Shown here piece by piece: positions 1-10,187 of a stretch of 22,579 bases of DNA. Location: positions 1 through 22,579 of the forward strand of contig SJRY01000101.1 in the NCBI GenBank assembly GCA_011319805.1. Direction: 5' to 3'. This DNA is from Macrocybe gigantea (Eukaryota; Basidiomycota; Agaricomycetes; Agaricales; Callistosporiaceae). The stretch's first letter is position 1, and the number at the start of each line of letters is the position of its first letter. The notes below the pieces were generated by a model, which worked only from the letters and a program-made list of their open reading frames with translations, ran no database searches and was not told where the DNA came from. The translations under genes and the position numbers were made by a program.

Positions 1-2062
1 GATGGGCCACGCTCTTGAGCGATTCATGCGTCGCGAGGAGCGTCCGCCTTGCCTGCAGGAATCAAGCAAGAAAGGTCATTGGAAAGGGCGTACAGACAAT
101 GACGCTATCGGCCCCAAACCAACATGGTCGTCATACAAGTCCGCAACGTTCTGCAACGTTTCCGCCGTCCTTTGCATGGCCTTGGTTAACCTCAAGCAGT
201 CTTAAAGCTTGTTTCAATAAGACGTACAATCGAGTGGGAGGGAATGAATAAGCTTACCGGAGCAGTCCTCTCGCCAGCACCATGCGCCGTCTTCATTCAG
301 CAATCCCTTCGCTTTCGCGCTGTATTGTTCATCTTGTGCATTAACGCCAGTTACAGGGCAGACGCTAATGGTTCGAGGTGATAAGCGACAAGAGCGAGTA
401 GGACAGCAGACGCTCGGCTTTAGACATATCTGGACAGGGGGGCGTGACAGCGTCGTCAACAAAGTCCAGACTACGAAAGAATGACAGTACTTCGCGGGCT
501 TACCCATTCTGGCCTCCCGAATTTGGCCGAACACATTCCGTAACGCCTGTACGCCCTTCCCAACGGCCTTTGTATGAATGTCAAAGCGATCGACGGCCTC
601 CGCCGCATCTTCAGCGTCGAGATTAAACGCAGGATGGAAAACGCGTGCATAGAACGCAGGTCCTGCCGGAGGTATAGACAGATGCTGAGGGAGGAGGCGT
701 TTCCATTCCTAGGAACGGAAATTGATCAGTCCGGAGAGTCTGCAGCACGTTCGCAGCAGCGAAGGGGATTGTGGGATCTGACCGCTTACCGCGTCGCTTT
801 CGCACCCAAGGAAGAACGTCAGGACTTCAGCATACCTTGCAATGGGATGCCTGACCACTTTATTGATGTATCTCTCGAGATCGCCTCGCCTAGCTTCCAC
901 GAAATCCGCGCTGAATCTGCCGGCATACTGTTTCTCAGGCAGCGGTGGCAAAGCGATCCCTGGCAGTCTCCGGGTCAGCGCTGTGTGTAGGATCACAAAG
1001 TGGGAGAATCTGCGGTAAACTGTTATCCGGGCAGGTGACGGGGGTTGTGACGGGATGAACTGATCGCTCCCTTCCGTTTCAAAAGCAGCATAGTCTTCTT
1101 CGGACTGAGGGTCAGCATAAAATAAAGATGACACGCTGTACACAGTGAATGCTCCCGAGAGCATTGATGTCCGCTTTGACGGTGAATGCACAAGAACACG
1201 AAACGGGGGGAGCTTCTCTTTCCAGATGGGGCCCGCGTCCACGAAATGGCGGTCGGCTTCGCCCATTCCTAGTCTGTTGAGCCTATTCTGCTCGTCCTCA
1301 TCTACGATCGTGGCGCTGGTCACATCTCTTTCGTGGCCGGTCGGGGGCACCAGATCCGCGGGTGAAATCACAACGTCAGCGGGAACACCCTTGAGCACGA
1401 AATCCTCGGCACCACTCGTGACAAAGCTTGAGAACCTGTTCAAGCTCTTTCCTCTAAGCAAGCTCTGCCTGAAACTGGGGAACCATTCGCCCGTGTTTTG
1501 GGGGACTACCGGCAGAACCCGTGGCGCTGAAGATTGGGGTGAACCGCGGGGAGTTATGCTCGCATCGGACGCTTCGTTCTCATGACTGGAAGATAATCCG
1601 GTTTCAAACTCAAGCTGCGGAGCGACAGCAAAGTCCGAGGTGAACTGAGGGCGTTTAAAGCGTAATTTTAGCACAGAACATGAGCAATGCGAAGGGATCT
1701 AAGCGCACGGTGTAGTATGTCCTCGGCAACAGCCCAATCTCCCCTGATGCATTTTTGACAAGGCTCCAGCCGTCCGCAAGATCTTCCTTCATGACAAACA
1801 AGCCGTCACCGGCTTCGACGCGCAGCTCTCGAAACTCTGGCTTCCCTTCAAATGCGTATAGGGCCCGAGCAGGGCGATCGGCGGCGTCGGCGTCATCGGT
1901 CTCAGGCTCTTCGTCTGACAAGTAAGCGGCCCCAGTGGTCGACTCTGCCTCCAGATGCTCTGTCCACGCCGCGGAGGTGTTGATTCCTGCATCGAATTCT
2001 GAGTGAGGACGCGGAAGGAGAAAGCGAGATGGGAAGTTGGATGATCGGGGCAGGGTGGCCAT
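1..2062 (-). CDS. SH3-PX-BAR sorting nexin, SNX9-like (3' partial)
   Basis: Exons read 2062-1709, 1644-790, 708-504, 429-258, 200-124 and 52-<1. Residues about 66-118 form an SH3 domain (ALYAFEG, DGWSLV, GEIGLLP). A PX domain at about 265-403 carries the phosphoinositide-binding YRRFSHF and the PPLPEKQ loop. Exons 3-6 resemble the helical BAR region of the SNX9/18/33 group, including AWCWRED and TAETLQNVADLYDDH. Such proteins bind endosomal or plasma-membrane phosphoinositides and bend membranes during endocytosis. The start at 2062 (MATLPRSSN) was preferred over an in-frame ATG at 2083 because it opens the conserved-looking N-terminus. In exon 4 the LLSYSLLSLIT helix is in a different frame from the downstream VTGVNAQDEQ, with a TAG at 367-365; two single-base losses between 356 and 370 would reconcile them. 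The C-terminus is off the window. Family assignment is strong; the exon 4 model is less so. Confidence 0.86.
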
Positions 2063-2204
2063 GATATATCTGATTTTATACAACTATAAGGAGTGTCCGA
2101 TTTTATGATAGAAAAGCCATGGAAGTAAATCGTATTTGTCGTGTTCTGCGTTGATGCTACATGTCGCTTCTGAGAAATCACAGTTATTGTGTTTGGTTTG
2201 TCCA

Positions 2205-3469
2205 CTACTTGCAATCAGGAAAACCCAAATCCCCCAACCAGTCCAAAACGGTGTACATGCCCGGAAATGAAGATTCTTGTCGATATCTTCAAGTTCCTTA
2301 ATGTCTTCATCCCTTAGATCGATCAGGGTTGAAGTTGCCTGTGAGCGCGAATTAGCGTTAAAAACCAGAAAACAAAATCACATCTACTGACTCGCGATTC
2401 TGGACTCGGTCACAGATTTTGCAATTACTGCGTGCATGGCGTTAGCAAAGAAATGTTTTTTTTTTGTCATGGGACGTCTTCACCTGCAAAATCCGGTTTG
2501 TTTGCCTGAAGGGAGATGAGAACAGTGGCCGGCTGCACGCTATACTTGGATGCAATTTTCTTCACGACCTCATTCTCCAACAAAGGCGCCCCTCGGACCC
2601 CAAAGGCGAATACGCCGTGATTGCTATGCCCCTTGCGCGGCACAATTGGACGATGTCATCTTGACCGCAAGCACTACAGAGACACTTCATATGCAGGCCA
2701 GGCGCGATAGTCAAGTACGGAGATAGACATACGGATGAACTTCAATTTGATTGACGGCGGGAACGATCTCGCAATTGGCAAGCAAGCGTTTCAGGTACTC
2801 GACGGATAGATTGGAAACACCTCGAACCTTGTGAGCAAACGCTATTTCGCGGAGGCGTGAAGATGACCTACCGATAGCCTTGATTTTGTCTGGATGCGCC
2901 TTGTACAGCTTTTCCATCGCTTTCCAGGTATCTAGCCAATCGACCTTGTTGATTTGTATATGAATCTCCTTTTGCAGACAAGTCACACGTCCTACATACC
3001 GTCTTGAGCGCTCCTCCCTTCTCGGGGTCCATCGGAGCGGGCCAGTGCATGAGCCCTGGTCACGAAAGATCAGCAACAATTCCGGCGGGGTTGACGATTG
3101 GTGGCCCACATAGATCAATATATGTCTGGAATGACGCCAAAGATCGCTCAAGAGCTTCCTCCGTCCTCAGGTGGTCCTCACAGGCCAGCTTCGTGGTCAG
3201 GAATATCTCTTCTCGAGGGACCTTCGATGCTCGAATGCCCACTCCGACTCCCTTCTTCCCGTAGGCCGTCGCGGTGTCGATGTGTCTATAACCGTGTCGC
3301 AGCGCGAACTCGACGGCGTGCTCGACTTTGCCAGTTTCAGACCTCCAGGTGCCTACGCTGACGCATGAACAAGAAGGCTTTGTAACGTGTGCAAATAGTT
3401 ACACGTACCGAGGCCCAGGGTAGGCATCTTTGCGCCCGTGTTCAGCGTAACGTAGTGGTGAACAGGCAT
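2205..3469 (-). CDS. Aldo/keto reductase, downstream tandem copy (frame-broken)
   Basis: Eight exons: 3469-3409, 3352-3110, 3055-3000, 2944-2872, 2820-2733, 2673-2484, 2427-2392 and 2338-2205, about 293 residues. The catalytic tetrad of NAD(P)H-dependent aldo/keto reductases is present: Asp46 and Tyr51 in HIDTATAYG, Lys75 in LTTKLA, His105 in LMHWP. Cofactor-side motifs AIGVSNLS, VNQIEVHP and AYSPLGS follow. The exon layout matches the upstream copy at 3730-4979. Three single-base breaks are implied by comparison with that copy: a loss in CCCC at 2589-2592, a gain near GGG at 2326-2328, and a loss in CCCCC at 2231-2235. The copy is also two codons shorter in exon 2, losing the Asn-Glu that usually follows the catalytic Tyr-Gly. 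It is therefore either a decaying duplicate or a sequence with homopolymer errors. Substrate is unknown. Confidence 0.82.
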
Positions 3470-3516
3470 CTTGTATCTACTCTCAGACCCAACGCCATGG
3501 AGGCATCCGCCTCGTC

Positions 3517-3524
3517 TTTATATA
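3517..3524 (-). promoter_or_regulatory. TATA box of downstream AKR
   Basis: TATATAAA on the minus strand, 48-55 bp upstream of the ATG at 3469. The upstream AKR has a TATA box at nearly the same distance. Confidence 0.55.
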
Positions 3525-3645
3525 TGCAGGCGTTTTGGAAATCGCGAGGGCGTCGAGGTCTCCAAGGCCATGTCATATACCCGATACTGAATTGACCGCA
3601 GTCCACAAATCGCTGACGAGAGGTGTTGAAACAATGTGCTATTCA

Positions 3646-3664
3646 GATATCTTATCTTATCTTG
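3646..3664 (-). promoter_or_regulatory. GATA-site cluster upstream of downstream AKR
   Basis: The minus strand reads as two overlapping GATAAG units followed by GATATC, about 177-195 bp upstream of the ATG. GATAAG-type sites are bound by fungal GATA zinc-finger factors (nitrogen, iron or light regulators). The upstream AKR promoter has a comparable cluster. Factor identity cannot be told from sequence. Confidence 0.45.
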
Positions 3665-3729
3665 CACCTGAAATTCCCCTCTATGTTTACAACAGGCTGG
3701 CGGACCGTCTTTCCATCTGCACAACCTGC

Positions 3730-4979
3730 TTATTTACAATCGGGAAATCCAAGGTGACCCCATCCGGTGAAGAAAGGCTTGCATGCGCGGAAGCGGACTG
3801 TCTTTTGAATGTCATCTAGCTCTTTGATTTCCTCTTCCGCCAGGTCGATAACCTTGGAGTTATCTGAGAGCGAAAGGTCAAGATTGCTGGATATGCGAGG
3901 GTTCTCCAGCGCACGCACTTGCAATCCGTGATTCTGTCACAGATTTCACGACCACTGGCCGCAGACACTGTAAGCCTAATGCATACCCAATCGCCTGCAA
4001 GCCGACACACCTGCAACATCTGGCCTGTTCGCCTGCAAGGAGATGAGCACATTCGCGGATGAACTTTGTGCTTGTTCGCGATCTTCTTGACGACCTCGTT
4101 CTCCAGCAATGGCGAATTGTCGGATCCTAGTGGTGAGTACGCGATCACTGCGATGCCTTTCTCTCGGCACAGATCGACGATGTCCAGCTGTGGGCAAGCC
4201 CTAGGGTACATCTTAGTGCCGCTGTCTTCTTGAATGGAGTGACAACGTTGCGTACGGATGGAGCTCAATCTGATGGGCTGCCGGCATGATCTCACAGTTG
4301 CTCAACAATCGTTGAAGGTACTCAAGTGACAAATTGCAGACGCCTGGAATGTCATATGAACACCCTAGATTCGAGCTGGATGGAAACGCTTGACTTACCG
4401 ATAGCCTTGACCTTATCCGGATGTGCTTTGTAGACCTTCTCCATCGTTTTCCAAGTGTCAAGCCAGTCGACCTGAGCGTCATAAGGACCGCTTTTTCAAA
4501 TTTACATGTCTGACAAACTGTTTTCAGTGGCCCCTGGTCTCGCGATCCATAGGAGCAGGCCAATGCATTAACCCTGGCAGGTGCTCAGTATCAGAATCAT
4601 ACACCGATCCCACGCATACATAAATCGAGATATTCCGTCTGGAGGGTCGCCAACGATCGTTCCAAGGCTTGTTCCACATTCAGATGATCGACGTTGGCTA
4701 GTTTCGTAGTCAGAAAGAAGTCCTTCCGAGGTATCCCCGAGGCCTTTATGCCCTCGCCGACTGCTTTCTCATTCCCATATGCCGTCGCGGTGTCTATGTG
4801 CCTGTATCCGTGCTTGAGTGCAAACTCGACAGCGTGCTCCGCTTGACCTGGTCTTGACTTCCAGGTGCCTATACTGACGTTTGGATGAATTGTTGCATGT
4901 TTTTGAGGGACAGCATACCAAGACCGAGAGCAGGTATCCTAGCTCCCGTGTTCAGCGTTAGGAATTTATTGGCTGGCAT
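3730..4979 (-). CDS. Aldo/keto reductase, upstream tandem copy (frame-broken)
   Basis: Eight exons: 4979-4919, 4868-4620, 4573-4519, 4471-4399, 4343-4256, 4200-4011, 3954-3919 and 3863-3730, about 295 residues. The reductase tetrad is Asp46, Tyr51, Lys76 and His107, in HIDTATAYGNE, LTTKLA and LMHWP. The family motif GVSN reads GVCN here. AYSPLGSDNSPLLENEVVKK and the C-terminal FFTGWGHLGFPDCK are clear. Relative to its neighbour, exon 3 is one base short (CCCC run at 4531-4534), as is exon 6 (around 4054-4057, needed to continue into VLISLQANRPDV). Otherwise it is the better preserved copy, keeping YGNE. The reaction is probably NADPH-dependent carbonyl reduction in the cytosol, GCY1/YPR1-like, but the substrate is not predictable. 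Confidence 0.82.
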
Positions 4980-5028
4980 GGTGGGTGTTCGACAACTGCT
5001 GAGGGAAGCTGAATAATATGAGCATGGC

Positions 5029-5035
5029 TTTTATA
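5029..5035 (-). promoter_or_regulatory. TATA box of upstream AKR
   Basis: TATAAAA on the minus strand, 50-56 bp upstream of the ATG at 4979. Confidence 0.5.
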
Positions 5036-5141
5036 TTTCGGAAACGCTCTCCGCTGTCAGAAGATGTCATTGCACGTTCCGGTTTCCCATTCTGAAGCCA
5101 TAGCCGGACTGCCGCAAGCCGCGAATTGCGAGTTTGAAAGG

Positions 5142-5171
5142 GTTATCTTATCTCCCTTCCATCTTATCTTT
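5142..5171 (-). promoter_or_regulatory. GATA-site cluster upstream of upstream AKR
   Basis: Minus-strand GATAAG at two places plus an adjacent GATAAC, 163-192 bp upstream of the ATG. This mirrors the cluster in the other AKR promoter. Confidence 0.45.
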
Positions 5172-6329
5172 GAGAGCGACCAAGCGGAGTTTCGGAGTTC
5201 AGCGGGCGCTTATATAGGATCGAATTTCTTTGATTCCGTTTTCTCTCCAGCACAACAGACTCAAGGCTGCGATGTTCGCCCCGCACAGGACCCCCCGCAG
5301 GTCCTTCCTCGCGAACGGGCTAAGGTCTGAGTATTCGAGTCCCCCTCGATTGGTTCTAGATGAACCTGGTGGCAAGCCCACTGAGCGGCGTACCAGAAAT
5401 GCACCTTGGCAGTGCAATGTCCAAAGACCTTTTACCTTCGGGGGAAAGCGAGGACGGCACAGCAGCAGGGTTTGGAAACCGTCGCGGAGACTGGGCCACG
5501 TCGTCGCTATTCCTCACTATCATTGCGCATTATCGGCATAACCGTGTGCTTTTTGCACGCCCCTGGGTTACCGAGGTAGACCAATCGACCCTTACCCAGT
5601 GCCCGGACGAATCCGGGGGTCTGGGATGCACAACTTCCACTGCAGAGACATACTCTGATGATGCAATGCTATCATGTTGGCACCAGCCTTCACCGAGCCG
5701 AACCGCCAGTTACCAAACTGGCAGCCGTCGTCGCGGATAACAGACGATCTGTGATACTGTCATAACTGTCATGCCGGACAGACATACTTGCCGCAGCCTG
5801 TGCGCACAGCCTACATGCCTGCCACCGAGCAGAGCCCGACCGGGTACCCGTCATCGGATGGTGCAGAGAGCGTAACTCGCTACATAGCCGTATCCTTGAT
5901 ATCAGGCGACTTGACCGCGAACGCACATGTTTATCGCATACAGTAATCGAAACCAAAGTCCTCTACCGAGGCATCGACGACTGGGTTGCTTGCATTCTAG
6001 GCATGCACGAGGTGTGCGGTGATAGTGGCGGAATCGGCGACGTGGTCCTTTAGTTCACTTCGCAGCTCGCCATCCTACGGATCGCGAAACTCGATTCAGA
6101 CTACTCTTTGTCTGTTGTGCTCAAATTTTTTTCCTCTCCGCTCACTCGTCTGAGCATTTTTCTCTTTTATTCAAGGTGTAAGTGTTTTCTTCATTCATTG
6201 AGGCATGTATATCTAAGATATGTAGCACTTTGAGAATTGTATTGGATTTCTGTTCTCTGAGATCAGGGAAATCATTTTGTTCGACGCTGTGCTGTCAGCT
6301 TGTCTCGCTATTTTCAACTTTCAACTTGC
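5172..6329. other. Region without a supported gene
   Basis: Open frames exist (for example 5230-5541 and 5360-5740 on the plus strand), but none shows a recognisable motif, a convincing splice pattern or a paralogue. A pyrimidine-rich stretch at about 6105-6175 is typical of fungal promoter or leader sequence and may belong to the plus-strand coding stretch that follows. No tRNA, terminal inverted repeats or transposase motif was found by eye. Confidence 0.4.
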
Positions 6330-6870
6330 ATGTCTACGTTTTACATCCCGTTGGCCAGGACTGTCTTGATTTTCTTCCACCTCATTCCGACGAGGAGGGC
6401 GACCGAGGCGCGTTCGTTGTCCAAGTGACGCTCAAGCCGGCCTGGTAAATGATTCGGTATCAGCGACGCCCTCTCTCACATTTGCCAGCCTGAACAGCCT
6501 GGAGCACGAGCTCGCTTTCATATTGGCTCAGAAAGACATCACGGTATTCGTCTTGCATTGATCCCGAACCCGTCCAGGCCTCCGAAATTCGCCCATACAG
6601 AAAGCCGTCGAGAACACGCTGGCAGCGCATATAGCTCATCCTTTGCCGCCTGACCTGGTTATCCGAGGAAAGGGTTATACGCTTACTGGATGTACGCTTT
6701 GTTCACCGTACTAGCTGTTCAGTTGATGGTTTTCATTCGTGTAGCACGAAAGAAGTGGGTCTACGGTCAGAGTCTGAAGCTCTCTTGGGGAGGCATGCCT
6801 GTATGCCCTTGTGAGGATAAATGGACTTTTGTGTTCGATGTCTGTTGAGCTGTGCGTTTCCACTTGCCAT
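6330..6870 (+). CDS. Frame-broken coding stretch with a possible membrane helix
   Basis: An ATG at 6330 opens MSTFYIPLARTVLIF. Protein-like segments then follow closely in changing frames: LPPHSDEEGDRGAFVVQVTL to about 6436, SVSATPSLTFASLNSLEHEL at 6451-6510, and AVENTLAAHIAHPLPPDL at about 6605-6660. MYALFTVLAVQLMVFIRVAR at about 6690-6749 looks like a transmembrane helix followed by basic residues, then WVYGQSLKLSWGG. A TGA lies at 6559-6561. Joining the segments needs one-base corrections near 6375, 6438, 6559-6580 and 6686. A possible splice donor GTGAGG lies near 6810, and I could not find the next exon. The family is not recognised. It could be a pseudogene, a miscalled gene or partly chance; the model is tentative. 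Confidence 0.38.
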
Positions 6871-7198
6871 TTTGTACGACTGACTCTTTGTATTTTCACA
6901 CCTGCCCATGTGTGTACACCAATGACACTGTTTTCTCAAATTTTTGGCCGTTGCGTTACAACTGCCGTTGTTTCCGTCAGATCATTCACCTCCTTGGTGG
7001 ATGTCCCAACACTGACAAGATCAGATCATATCTGTCCATCTTTTTTTTTCGTCCGCCGCAAGTCAATCATCGTTCCACGCGTAACCAAACGTCTTTCCAT
7101 CTCAAAGGCAATCAGTCAGTCCAAAGTTCACAAATTCGCCGCCAGCGCGTATATGGCAGCCTTCGCCAGCGCGCTCCCATCCCCGAAGGTCGACCAAC

Positions 7199-10187
7199 AT
7201 GAAGCGCAAGTCCATCCTCAGCCTCCGGAAGAAGACGCCCGAGCTGATGATGCGATGTACTCGCGACGACGGCAGCGTCGCTGGGAAAGGAGCTCAGCGC
7301 CATCAGTGGTTTCCCACCCGCTGCCGGGATTGCGGCCGCAGTGATGCTCATTCTCGATACTGTTCAAGTGAGCATTCGCTCTATGTGATTTCCTGGTTCT
7401 CTGCTGACAAACGGTGGATTCTTTTTCAGCAAGTGAAGGTCTGTGTTTCCTTGTCATAATCCGTGGCTGGTTTTGAAAATATGGCCAAGACAAATCGAGA
7501 AGCGTGTTTCCGGCTGGCCCGACGAGCTGCCAACATTCTTGTCCAAGTCAATGCACAGATGGACGGTCGATGGGAATCCGCTCCTCAGTCGCTTCTAAAG
7601 AACCTGGAAAAGTTTAGAGAGTTGAGCCTGAACCCGTACGAGCCATGTTAAAGTGTTGACGCGCGTCCTGTTCAGAACTCTAGCTGCAATTCACCGCTAC
7701 ACATCACTGCTCACCGACGTCAATTGGCGCAAACGATTCCTGAAGAAAAGTTCAATAGAGGACTCTATAACTGATTTTGAGGCACTTTTGAATGATGCAG
7801 CTGAAGGTTTTCAGGCGAGATTCGCTTCATAAACCTGACTGTCCAACGTGTATCGTGACATGTACCTCACAGATCGCGACACTTATCAGTATTCACTACG
7901 CCATCCGTGATAGCGAAACTGATAGCGCCGTCGACAACACAGATGTCAGCCTGGCATTGGAACATCAAACTGCTGCAGCACCATTTTCTGATGTTGTTGA
8001 AGACGTGTCGAGTCCCGGAACCTCCATTGTCATTTCTCCGTCGACGGTCTCACGAACTATCAACTTGGAACATCGAGTTGCTTTGGAAGACCAGCCAGAT
8101 TTCCATTTCGATACCTACACAAAGCATTCCAAAGACGAAGCGCCGGGCCTTCATGTGAGATTTGAAGCATCCACTCTTTTTTCTCCACCTTCTGATAGGA
8201 CGCTTTTAGTTTAAACAATTCCGAGGGTCTGAGCTTTTAATCGCTGATACTATTCTGTATCAGCAAGTGTGGTGGTGTGGACTGCACGAGGCTCGAGTTG
8301 GCAATCAGACTGTCTTCGTGAAGAAATATGAAGCAAGAAACGGATTAAAGGTTCGTATTTTGACTATACAGGCTGCCGTTGAGATGACACTTTCCACTCC
8401 AGCACTGGCTTCGGGACGTACAAGTCCTGCAAAGAGTGTTGTAAGCCGTATTTGACATTCGCTCGACACTTCAAGCTTATGAAAAATCCAAGTCACCCGA
8501 GTTTTCCGCAACTATTCGGAACATCAAGGAGGAACTCTCCCTTTCCCTTTATTCTCCTAGTATCCGGTGGGCTACATGGATCCTCTTTTGTCCTGATTCA
8601 GCTGATGCTCCAAGCCAGCGGTCGAAAAGACCCCTCAGCAAGCTATATTAGACTGCCTTCGTACTTCGGGCATAGGAGAGACGCTAAGGCTCGTAGTAAA
8701 CTTCGTGAGTCGTTTATTTTCTTGTCCATGAAATCGACTCATAGAATATAGTACGAAGCGATACAGGTAAAAATGGTGGGTATATCATCATGGATTTCCG
8801 CTGACTATGAAACATCATTCTAGGACGTGGTGTACTACGTTCAAGAACGTCTGGAGCTAATCGACGGCCAAATTCAGGAGTTTTTTGAGGTATTCCGAGC
8901 CGTACACGTGTTGTTCTGCTCTGAAGTCCAGTGTATTTCAGAGTGCTTCTCTCGGTGTCGATAAATCAGGCTGCATAGTCCTCGGTCTGCCAGAGTCTTG
9001 GCCTGGTTGTGTGGCAACCTTCCGCAATCATGGTTTGTTCAACACGGTGAGACGTTCATGCGTGAATGTATGTTATTCCTCAGGCTCCACAAATCCCATG
9101 CTTACGATACTTCTTACACTAGTTGTTGCCTCGAAGTGCCTTGGACGGGACTTTATGTGAAGGGATGGACGAAGAGACTAACTCCGATATTCCAAGATCC
9201 GATTTTCAAGAGAAGGCTGCTGCATTCGAACTGGGCACACTGGTTCTGCGCATGGTGTACGGACGCTTGGATATCTACAGATTTCTTCAGCAATCGGACA
9301 AAATGCACGAATTTCTAGATCAGGACGTATTCACCGACGTTCACCGCCCTGGCCCGTCCCGTACACAAATTCCGGAGCGGGTGTGGAGAAAGTTCCAGCC
9401 AATGGCGACGTCGCCGAACCTGCTCTCCATTGGAGATTTCGGATACGTGCCCGATGGTGAAGGCATTGAATCGTTTGTCGTAATCGGGAACGTCTTCAAA
9501 GACCAGCTGGGCTCCATGGACATTGCCGAGGAGGCCTCTGGTGCTTGTTGGTTGGAAGATAGTAGGCAACGGATCAAACTTAATCCGTCTGACCTCCCTG
9601 ATGGCACAGCTTGGTAGGTTGGTAGTCCAGTTCATAGGAACCAATCGGTTGAGGTGTGAGCTTTCAGTTGGCCAATCACGATACAGTATCTCTCTCGGAT
9701 GCGAGGTGAAATAGTGCATCAGGCTCAAGCATCTTTTGGACAAGCATGGGAGTTGATTTTCCGATACGGTGAATCGTTAGCTAAGGAGTTTAACGTTCGT
9801 CAGAAGGACATCCGTCTCGGTGAGCACATTGGGTCATGCGGATTCAGTTGGTAGAATACTCACCATCCATCTCTGGACAGTAACGGGCTTAGAATTCAAA
9901 CAAGATTTCGACATTTCGTATTACGATTGCAAGCCCCAAGAGGCTGCGGAATTGTACTTGCTTACTTCGCTGTCTCCTGAGAGAACGCCATACCTTTCAG
10001 AGACCCCGAACAGGGGACCCAAATCCACTTATCCGCCCCTGCTCAGTCGACCAATAGACTGCATGATTCGTTGGTGAGTTGACCCGATTTTCGGCCTATC
10101 GGTGGAACACTTGGCCTGACCATGTACAGGGGTTTGAGCAACGTTCATTGGATACAGCTCGGCGAGGACGACGTTGAGGGCACATAA
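7199..10187 (+). CDS. Four-helix-bundle plus pseudokinase protein (MLKL-like architecture)
   Basis: Seventeen exons: 7199-7367, 7430-7438, 7490-7620, 7676-7814, 7873-8154, 8199-8226, 8268-8350, 8403-8440, 8493-8566, 8619-8695, 8752-8766, 8824-8889, 8942-9046, 9123-9613, 9668-9819, 9893-10073 and 10130-10187; about 698 residues. Residues about 20-165 are helical (GFPPAAGIAAVMLILDTVQ, REACFRLARRAANIL, WRKRFLKKSSIEDSI) and resemble the MLKL-type N-terminal bundle of fungal signalling proteins. After a linker comes a kinase-like N-lobe with beta-3 lysine (VFVKKYE), alpha-C RDVQVLQRV with Asp where Glu is usual, and FHPSFPQLFGTS. The alpha-E region runs straight into VQERLELIDGQIQEFF with no HRD motif, and the DFG position reads GLP in VDKSGCIVLGLP. 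AAFELGTLVLRMVYG matches alpha-F. An uncharacterised C-terminus of about 240 residues follows. Exon 1 needs a one-base correction at 7245-7254. Likely a cell-death or immune-type signalling protein; that role is inference. Confidence 0.75.

Noticed and set aside
1145..1585. Plus-strand 146-codon frame opposite the sorting nexin
   Set aside because: Antisense of the exon that contains the PX domain.
5305..5345. T-loop-like TTCGAGTCC suggesting a tRNA
   Set aside because: The flanking bases do not form a T stem, and no D arm, anticodon arm or acceptor pairing could be found upstream.
5230..5740. Two overlapping plus-strand open frames
   Set aside because: No motif, no splice-linked extension and no paralogue; length is within chance for GC-rich DNA.
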